NCBI GenBank assembly: GCA_910584125.1
Contig: CAJTXU010000049.1
Span: 1-12,540, forward strand
DNA length: 12,540 bases
Origin: an uncultured Muribaculaceae bacterium
GTDB taxonomy: Bacteria > Bacteroidota > Bacteroidia > Bacteroidales > Muribaculaceae
Direction: 5' to 3'
Shown here: positions 8,030-12,540 of the stretch, in pieces
Numbering within the stretch: position 1 is the stretch's first letter
Layout: each line of letters opens with the position of its first letter
The notes under the pieces: model-generated
What the model was told of the DNA's origin: nothing
The model's input: only the letters and a program-made list of their open reading frames with translations
The model's database searches: none
Translations under genes and position numbers: made by a program

Positions 8030-8958
8030 TGAGATTCCTGATCAGTATCTTCCTGCTGGGTGCCGCGCTGGCATCTGCGGCGGCGGCTTCCCGGGACTCG
8101 GTGCCCGTGCCGGAGACTGTACCCGACGGCAAGTATATATTCATCCCCGACTCTCTGCAGGACGACGTGCTCCGTCTGCTCGACGGCCACTCGAAGGTGG
8201 TCGACGACATGAACCGGCTCGACACCGAGGAGCTGACTGTCCATAAGGGCGACACCGTTCCGATGGTGCTCAAGTCGATCAATCTCGGCCGATACGACCG
8301 GGGTCTTTCCAACTTCCTCTATATCCCCAAGGGAGTCTGGGCTATCGGTCTTACTGCCTCCTACGGTGAGCTCGGAACGGAGGACCTCGAGATCTTCGAC
8401 ATGCTCTCGGACGTCAACATCGGTGCCCACGCGTTCTCGATCAAGCCCTACGTGCAGTATTTCATCCGCAACAATCTCGCCGTCGGACTCAAGTTCGGCT
8501 ATTATAACGCGAGGGGAAACGTAGACTCGTTCAAGGTCGACATCAGCGACGATATGGATTTCAGCCTCAGCGACATAATGTATAGGTCGGAATCCTATTC
8601 GGCGGCGTTCACGTTCGCGCAGTATATCGGTCTGACGCGCCGCGGACGCTTCGGCGTCTACAACGAGGTAGAGCTCGCTTTCCAGACGGGCAACAGTGAG
8701 TTCAAGCGTCCTTATGCCGGAGAACCACGCACCACTTACACCACGACTACCCAGGCGAGCCTGAATTTCTCGCCCGGCGTGCAGGTGTTCATCATGCGCA
8801 ACGTGGCGTTCCATGTGTCGTTCGGCGTCTTCGGTTTCAATCTCAAGAACGAGAAGCAGCGCGAGAACGGCGAGGAGGCGGGAAGCCGCTTCTCGTCGGG
8901 CGCCAATTTCCGGTTCAATATCTTCAATATCAATTTCGGCATTGCCGTTACCCTTTAG
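8026..8958 (+). CDS. Outer-membrane beta-barrel protein (second paralog)
   Basis: A 310-residue predicted outer-membrane barrel, starting within an ATGA overlap with the previous stop; a second ATG at 8029 is the alternative start. The signal peptide is about 22 residues (MMRFLISIFLLGAALASAAA). The N-terminal periplasmic segment is longer than in its paralog, about 75 residues and charged, reaching LYIPKGVW, where alignment to the upstream barrel begins. Shared landmarks are PKG-W, a strand pair around KPYVQYFIRNN, AVGLKFGY, GVFGFN and the terminal SGANFRFNIFNINFGIAVTL. The extra N-terminal segment is the main difference between the two proteins and could contact a periplasmic partner. The next lipoprotein begins 3 bases after its stop. 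No enzymatic motif is seen. A transporter or porin role cannot be excluded. Confidence 0.75.
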   Translation: MMRFLISIFLLGAALASAAAASRDSVPVPETVPDGKYIFIPDSLQDDVLRLLDGHSKVVDDMNRLDTEELTVHKGDTVPMVLKSINLGRYDRGLSNFLYIPKGVWAIGLTASYGELGTEDLEIFDMLSDVNIGAHAFSIKPYVQYFIRNNLAVGLKFGYYNARGNVDSFKVDISDDMDFSLSDIMYRSESYSAAFTFAQYIGLTRRGRFGVYNEVELAFQTGNSEFKRPYAGEPRTTYTTTTQASLNFSPGVQVFIMRNVAFHVSFGVFGFNLKNEKQRENGEEAGSRFSSGANFRFNIFNINFGIAVTL

Positions 8959-8961
8959 CAT

Positions 8962-10551
8962 ATGTCCACGATCAAGACAAGGGCCTTCACTCATATATGC
9001 GCGGCCGTCGCGGCGCTGGTCGTCCTGCTGCCGGGCTGCATCAAGAACGACATCCCTTACCCGAGGATCGCGCAGCGCATCCTCGCCATCGCGGCCGAAG
9101 GTGAGTCGAAGTCCGCTTATATCGATTCGCTCGCTTTCGAGGTCAACATCTATCTTGAGGAGACCACCGATATACGCAACGTGAGGTTTACCGAATACAG
9201 CATTTCGCCAGACGCAGTGAGCGATCCCGATCTGCGCGACGGGGTCTATGACCTTTCTTCCCCTCTGTTCGTCACTCTTTCGCTCTATCAGGACTATACG
9301 TGGGAGATCATCGCCCATCAGGATATAGAGCGTTATTTCAAGGTGTCGGGCGAGATAGGGGAGAGCGTTGTCGATGCCGCCGCGTGCCGCGTGGTTGTCA
9401 ATCTGCCTGAGGGTACCGACCTGTCGAAGCTGACTCTCGAAAGCGTCAAGCTCGGTCCGGTCGGCATCACGACCATATCGCCCGAACTCAGACCGGGTCC
9501 GCTCGACCTGAGTCATCCCCTTAAAGTCGAGGTGACGGCCCATGGACGCACTGAGACCTGGACCATATATGCCCAGCTTTCGGAGACTCTGGCCAACACT
9601 ACGGCAGTCGACGCCTGGTCGCGCGTCATATGGGCTTACGGCACTGGTCAGTCCGAACTCGAGAACGGATTCGAATACCGCCGCGCTGACAGCGCGGAGT
9701 GGACGCGTGTGCCCGCGGAATACGTGTCCGGGTCGCAGGGCATCTTCTCATGCTACATCCCTCACCTTGAACCTCTGACCGAATATTGCGTCCGCGCATA
9801 CTCCGGCGATAATTTCGCCAACGAAGTCCGCGTGACCACCGACGCCACCGCCGACATCCCCGACGGCACGTTCGACCAGTGGTCGCAGACCTCGGCTGGC
9901 ATGTGGAATCCCTGGAGTTCCGAAGGAACTCGTTTCTGGGATACAGGGAACCGGGGTTCGTGGACTGCGAAAATTAACCTCACTTCTCCGTCCGACCATA
10001 CATCTGACGGCACCGGTAAGGCCGCCAAATGTGAGACTCTGTTTATCGGCTTAGGACCGATAGGTAGACTTGGCTCCGGCTCGATTTTCACAGGAGAATA
10101 TCTCAGGACAGAAATCCCTAACGGGGTGCTCGGATTCGGCAGGCCTTGGAAACTTCGGCCCACGAAACTGAAGGGATACTATCAGTATTCTGCTGCCGAG
10201 ATCAACACCGTATCAAGTGAGTTCTCCGATATCAAGGGCCAGCCAGACACGTGCCACATCTATGTAGCGCTTACCGACTGGACCGCGCCGTTCGAGATTA
10301 GGACCAAACCCTCCGACCGCAGCCTCTTCGACAAGAACGCCGGTTATATCATCGCTTACGGCGAGCTGCAGTTCAGCGGCAAGATGGACGCTTACCGGCC
10401 GTTCGAGATCAAGCTCGACTATCGCAGCACGTCGCGCGTGCCGACTTATATGCAGATCACCTGCTCGGCGTCAAAATATGGCGACTATTTCACCGGCGGC
10501 AGCGGTTCGGTGCTGTATGTCGACGAGTTCTCGTTCGATTACGATTATTAG
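8962..10551 (+). CDS. FN3-PCMD lipoprotein with a distinct N-terminal region
   Basis: A 529-residue predicted lipoprotein. The signal peptide ends LLPGC with Cys26, followed by IKNDIPYPR. Residues about 27-205 are not DUF4493. They form beta-rich repeats in which two segments share a pattern of strand, SPDAVSDPD or SPELRPGP, then DLS-PL and a strand with VTL or VEVT and W-I, suggesting two tandem Ig-like units. Residues about 209-295 are FN3-like (YRRADSAEWTRV, LEPLTEYCVRAYSGD). From about 298 (IPDGTFDQW) to the end is a PCMD module very like that of the protein encoded at 4972-7227: FWDTGNRG, FTGEYLRTE, YVALTD, FEIRTKPSDRSLFD, AYGE, SKYGDYFTGGSGS and VLYVDEFSF. It closes the lipoprotein/barrel block. 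A 37-base gap with no terminator separates it from the phosphatase gene. The precise function is unknown; glycan binding is inferred. Confidence 0.8.
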   Translation: MSTIKTRAFTHICAAVAALVVLLPGCIKNDIPYPRIAQRILAIAAEGESKSAYIDSLAFEVNIYLEETTDIRNVRFTEYSISPDAVSDPDLRDGVYDLSSPLFVTLSLYQDYTWEIIAHQDIERYFKVSGEIGESVVDAAACRVVVNLPEGTDLSKLTLESVKLGPVGITTISPELRPGPLDLSHPLKVEVTAHGRTETWTIYAQLSETLANTTAVDAWSRVIWAYGTGQSELENGFEYRRADSAEWTRVPAEYVSGSQGIFSCYIPHLEPLTEYCVRAYSGDNFANEVRVTTDATADIPDGTFDQWSQTSAGMWNPWSSEGTRFWDTGNRGSWTAKINLTSPSDHTSDGTGKAAKCETLFIGLGPIGRLGSGSIFTGEYLRTEIPNGVLGFGRPWKLRPTKLKGYYQYSAAEINTVSSEFSDIKGQPDTCHIYVALTDWTAPFEIRTKPSDRSLFDKNAGYIIAYGELQFSGKMDAYRPFEIKLDYRSTSRVPTYMQITCSASKYGDYFTGGSGSVLYVDEFSFDYDY

Positions 10552-10588
10552 ACGGGCTCGACCCGGGAATCTTAGGTTCTATACTTCA

Positions 10589-11161
10589 ATGAAGAAGACG
10601 ATAACTCTGATTGTAATGCTCCTTCTGTTGGTGCCAGCCTTTCCGGGCCGTGCCCAGCATGAGGAGTTCATACCCTCCAAGGCTCAGAAGGGTGTGCGGG
10701 TGTCAACTGATGTTCTGGCCGTCGCACTTCCGGCCTCCGCTCTTGTGGGTACTCTTGTCATGAAAGACTGGAAAGGTCTGCTGCAAGGCGTGGAGACTGC
10801 GGCCGTAACCGCCGCGGCGACTCTGATTCTTAAATATTCGGTAGGCGAGAAACGCCCTGACGGCAGCGACTGGCATTCCTTCCCTTCGGGACATTCCGCC
10901 GTGTCCTTTGCCTCGGCCGCATATCTGCAGCGCCGATACGGCTGGAAGTTCGGCGCTCCGGCTTACGCCCTTTCCTGTTATGTGGCCTGGGGGCGATGCT
11001 TCTCCAAGAAGCATTTCTGGTACGACGTCGTGGTCGGTGCTGCGATCGGTGCTGGAAGCGCCTATATATTCACCACGCCTTTCGCCCGTGAGCACAACCT
11101 TCAGATAGCCCCGACCTCCGACGGACGGTCAATAGGAGTTTACGCCTCATTCGATTTCTGA
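10589..11161 (+). CDS. PAP2-family lipid phosphatase
   Basis: A 190-residue phosphatidic-acid-phosphatase type 2 protein. The ATG at 10589 is chosen because it begins a clean hydrophobic leader (MKKTITLIVMLLLL... GRAQ); an upstream in-frame ATG at 10478 lies inside the preceding gene. All three PAP2 signatures are intact: K82-x6-R89-P90, P99-S100-G101-H102, and R136-x5-H142-x3-D146. H102 and H142 are the expected nucleophile and acid/base pair. Hydrophobic segments around 42-58, 68-81, 121-134 and 147-160 suggest an inner-membrane enzyme with its active site facing the periplasm. Likely substrates are undecaprenyl pyrophosphate, lipid A phosphate or phosphatidate; sequence alone does not choose. 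It is followed after 3 bases by a lipid kinase gene that could catalyse the opposite direction, which favours a polyprenol or diacylglycerol substrate. The C-terminus ends in an aromatic-rich YASFDF. Confidence 0.88.
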   Translation: MKKTITLIVMLLLLVPAFPGRAQHEEFIPSKAQKGVRVSTDVLAVALPASALVGTLVMKDWKGLLQGVETAAVTAAATLILKYSVGEKRPDGSDWHSFPSGHSAVSFASAAYLQRRYGWKFGAPAYALSCYVAWGRCFSKKHFWYDVVVGAAIGAGSAYIFTTPFAREHNLQIAPTSDGRSIGVYASFDF

Positions 11162-11164
11162 GCC

Positions 11165-11536
11165 ATGCCGTTTCTCAAGCAAAGAGCCAATGCATTCAAA
11201 TACGCCTGGCAGGGCATAGCATACCTGTTTAGAAACGAGACGCACGCAAGGATACACCTTGTCGCGGCGTTGCTCGTGCTCATCACGGGTTTTATGCTCC
11301 ATATCTCGCCGCTTGAGTGGTGTTGCATCATCATATGTATAGGAGGTGTGTTCATGGCCGAAGCCTTCAACACCGCCGTCGAGAAAGTGGCCGACAAAGT
11401 AACGCGCCGTCATGATCCTCTGATCGGCATAGCCAAGGACGTCGCGGCCGGAGCTGTCCTGCTGTTCGTTATAGCCTCCGTCGCCGTCGGTCTGATTATC
11501 TTCCTCCCCAAGCTCCTCCTCCTTATCGAGGCCTGA
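11165..11536 (+). CDS. dgkA: DgkA-family lipid kinase (diacylglycerol or undecaprenol kinase)
   Basis: A 123-residue integral-membrane kinase of the prokaryotic diacylglycerol kinase family, phosphorylating diacylglycerol or undecaprenol with ATP at the inner membrane. Key residues keep the exact spacing of E. coli DgkA: E25 (as E28), E66 (as catalytic E69), N69, E73 (as metal-binding E76) and D77 in the AEAFNTAVEKVAD block, then K91-D92 before an AAGAVLL helix. Three hydrophobic helices lie at about 33-47, 53-67 and 93-117. The RIHLVAALLVLITGF and ISPLEW segments resemble Gram-positive-type DgkA enzymes, which act on undecaprenol, so undecaprenol kinase is a real alternative. The start at 11165 is 3 bases after the PAP2 stop. 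A strong intrinsic terminator lies about 60 bases downstream and ends the operon. The stop codon sits in the first copy of a 14-bp tandem repeat. Confidence 0.9.
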   Translation: MPFLKQRANAFKYAWQGIAYLFRNETHARIHLVAALLVLITGFMLHISPLEWCCIIICIGGVFMAEAFNTAVEKVADKVTRRHDPLIGIAKDVAAGAVLLFVIASVAVGLIIFLPKLLLLIEA

Positions 11537-11574
11537 GATTCTAAGTCTGAGATCCTAAGTCTGAGGTCCGAGCT
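11533..11574. repeat. 14-bp tandem repeat, three copies, overlapping the dgkA stop
   Basis: CTGAGATTCTAAGT (11533-11546) and CTGAGATCCTAAGT (11547-11560) differ at one base. A decayed third copy, CTGAGGTCCGAGCT, occupies 11561-11574. The first unit supplies the TGA stop codon of the lipid kinase gene. The array separates the stop from the terminator. Confidence 0.85.
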
Positions 11575-11598
11575 TGGCCAGAGCTTGATTTTAGTTCT

Positions 11599-11640
11599 AA
11601 AAGAAACGCGTGCCCCATTGGAGGCGCGCGTTTCTTTTTC
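11599..11640 (+). terminator. Strong intrinsic terminator after dgkA
   Basis: AAAAGAAACGCG (11599-11610) pairs perfectly with CGCGTTTCTTTT (11627-11638). A few more pairs inside (T-G, G-C, C-G, C-G) surround a small loop near CATTGG. The T-rich 3' arm serves as the U-tract. It insulates the long upstream operon from the rRNA operon that follows in the same direction. The A-rich 5' arm means it could also work leftward. Confidence 0.92.
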
Positions 11641-11811
11641 GTCTTCTCATCTCCATTATTTATTTTTACATTCTTTGCCTCTTCTATTCCTCTTCCATTC
11701 CTCTTCCTCGGTTTGTATCTCCCTTCCCGGTCTATGCCTCTCTTCCTCGGTTTCTGTCCCTCTTCCCGTTTCAGTCCCTCTTCCTCGCTTTCTATCCCTG
11801 TTCCTCGGCGC
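11641..11811. repeat. Pyrimidine-rich tract with degenerate 18-21 bp repeats
   Basis: The plus strand is overwhelmingly C and T. From 11701 it breaks into degenerate units starting at about 11701, 11720, 11739, 11760, 11778 and 11798 on the pattern CTCTTCCTCGGTTTCTATCC. The units are 18-21 bases long, with the last truncated. The strand bias and repetition argue against coding. Overlapping open frames here read as Ser/Leu/Pro-rich low complexity with no start context. It lies between a terminator and the rRNA promoter. Possible roles include non-B DNA structure or simple slippage debris; none is proven. Confidence 0.75.
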
Positions 11812-11836
11812 GAATCGGTGCCGTTTTACGTTGCGA

Positions 11837-11859
11837 GGTGCGAGCCTGCGGCTCGTATC
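11837..11859. repeat. Short inverted repeat (hairpin)
   Basis: CGAGC (11841-11845) and GCTCG (11851-11855) flank the loop CTGCG. With G-T wobbles the stem extends to 11837/11859 for about 9 pairs. No T-tract follows, so it is not a convincing terminator. The remaining sequence from 11860 to 11989 is AT-rich and shows nothing else beyond two TTAACATT words near 11892 and 11912. Confidence 0.5.
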
Positions 11860-11989
11860 CCCCGGAAATCGCCGATTTTCAATTTTTGTCTTAACATTCG
11901 AATACAGATTTTAACATTTGTTAATCGGCTTGAATATCAACAAGATGGATGGATAAAGCTGGCTATTTTCGATTTTCGTGTGAACAAAA

Positions 11990-12021
11990 TTTGCACAGCG
12001 CTGAAATTTGTTATAACTTTG
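11990..12021 (+). promoter_or_regulatory. Bacteroidetes-type rRNA operon promoter
   Basis: TTTG at 11990-11993 and TAACTTTG at 12014-12021, separated by 20 bases, match the -33 and -7 elements of Bacteroidetes promoters exactly. The sequence just upstream is AT-rich. Transcription should begin near 12028, giving an rRNA leader of about 220 bases. An AT-rich upstream stretch and perfect core elements are as expected for a strong rRNA promoter. Confidence 0.82.
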
Positions 12022-12027
12022 CACTCG

Positions 12028-12249
12028 CAAAACGGAAACGACAACGCCGCAAGCGAGCCGCAAGGCAAGCGGGAAAGCGACCTCCGGGATGCAAGAGAAC
12101 ATTGAAATTTTGCTACAAGACAAAGCAGCGAAAGTTGTTTTAGAGAGTACAGGGACAAACAAAAGAAAGTCCCGTCAATCTACGAACGATTCAAGGAATC
12201 CGAGTCCGACAAAATCAAAACTGAATATATAGAAAATATATATATAACA
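12028..12249 (+). other. 16S rRNA leader region
   Basis: This is the expected transcribed leader between the rRNA promoter and mature 16S. It contains two imperfect 11-bp copies at 12046-12056 and 12057-12067 (GCCGCAAGCGA / GCCGCAAGGCA), a GGGAC/GTCCC hairpin at 12152-12173, and a run of alternating A/T just before 16S (about 12224-12247). Sequence complementary to the 3' flank of 16S, used in RNase III processing, should lie here but its partner is outside the window. I found no clear boxA. Open frames here have no coding support. Confidence 0.6.
12152..12173 (+). other. Small hairpin in the rRNA leader
   Basis: GGGAC (12152-12156) and GTCCC (12169-12173) form a perfect 5-bp stem around a 12-base A-rich loop. 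It is not followed by a T-tract, so it is more likely a leader structure than a terminator. Confidence 0.5.

Positions 12250-12540
<291 letters not shown>

Noticed and set aside
8020..9543. 507-codon open frame on the minus strand
   Set aside because: It lies wholly antisense to the second barrel and the PCMD lipoprotein, which have signal peptides and domain patterns. The translation is rich in Arg, His and Glu without recognisable motifs, as expected for the opposite strand of GC-rich genes.
1066..10551. Polysaccharide utilization locus or type V pilus locus
   Set aside because: No SusC, SusD, glycoside hydrolase, sensor or FimB-E/Mfa-type assembly gene is recognisable. The two barrels are far too small to be TonB-dependent transporters.
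12046..12067. CRISPR-like or other array in the rRNA leader
   Set aside because: Only two imperfect 11-bp copies are present without spacers; this is a minor leader repeat.
11585..12143. Several small open frames between dgkA and 16S rRNA
   Set aside because: They read through a terminator, a pyrimidine repeat tract and the rRNA promoter/leader; translations are low complexity and there is no ribosome-binding or family support.

Overview
The window looks like a chromosomal stretch of a Bacteroidales bacterium, most likely a member of the Muribaculaceae. The evidence is the 5' end of a Bacteroidetes-type 16S rRNA gene at the right edge, two exact Bacteroidetes promoters (TAnnTTTG with an upstream TTG about 20 bases away), Bacteroidetes-restricted families (DUF4923, DUF4493, PCMD), signal peptides ending in AQ, and moderately high GC. 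The family-level placement rests on memory of 16S and protein patterns, not on a search.

Layout: (1) 1-63 holds a perfect palindrome and a 7-bp tandem repeat at the 3' end of a leftward gene. (2) 62-877 (minus) is a secreted DUF4923 protein with a low-complexity tail. (3) 878-1065 is a divergent intergenic region with a strong rightward promoter. (4) 1066-10551 (plus) is a six-gene, tightly packed envelope operon: three paralogous DUF4493 surface-type lipoproteins, two paralogous outer-membrane beta-barrels whose starts overlap the preceding stops (ATGAGTAA, ATGA), and a fourth lipoprotein ending in a PCMD module. (5) 10589-11536 is a PAP2 lipid phosphatase followed 3 bases later by a DgkA-family lipid kinase, possibly on the same transcript because no terminator intervenes. 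(6) 11537-12249 is non-coding: a 14-bp tandem repeat, a strong intrinsic terminator, a pyrimidine-rich strand with degenerate 18-21 bp repeats, a small hairpin, the rRNA promoter and about 220 bases of rRNA leader. (7) 12250-12540 is the start of 16S rRNA.

How the genes may work together: the four lipoproteins share interchangeable parts. The three DUF4493 proteins share their N-terminal two domains. Three of the four proteins end in an FN3-like domain plus a jelly-roll/PCMD-like module that starts with a [VLI]P[ND][AG][ST]F motif. With two dedicated barrels encoded in the same operon, the simplest reading is a cell-surface assembly, perhaps glycan binding or adhesive, anchored in the outer membrane. 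This function is inferred; none of these families has a clear biochemical role that can be read from sequence. This cassette is the best candidate in the window for an undescribed system. The PAP2/DgkA pair looks like a polyprenyl or diacylglycerol phosphate/alcohol interconversion unit and need not be functionally tied to the lipoproteins.
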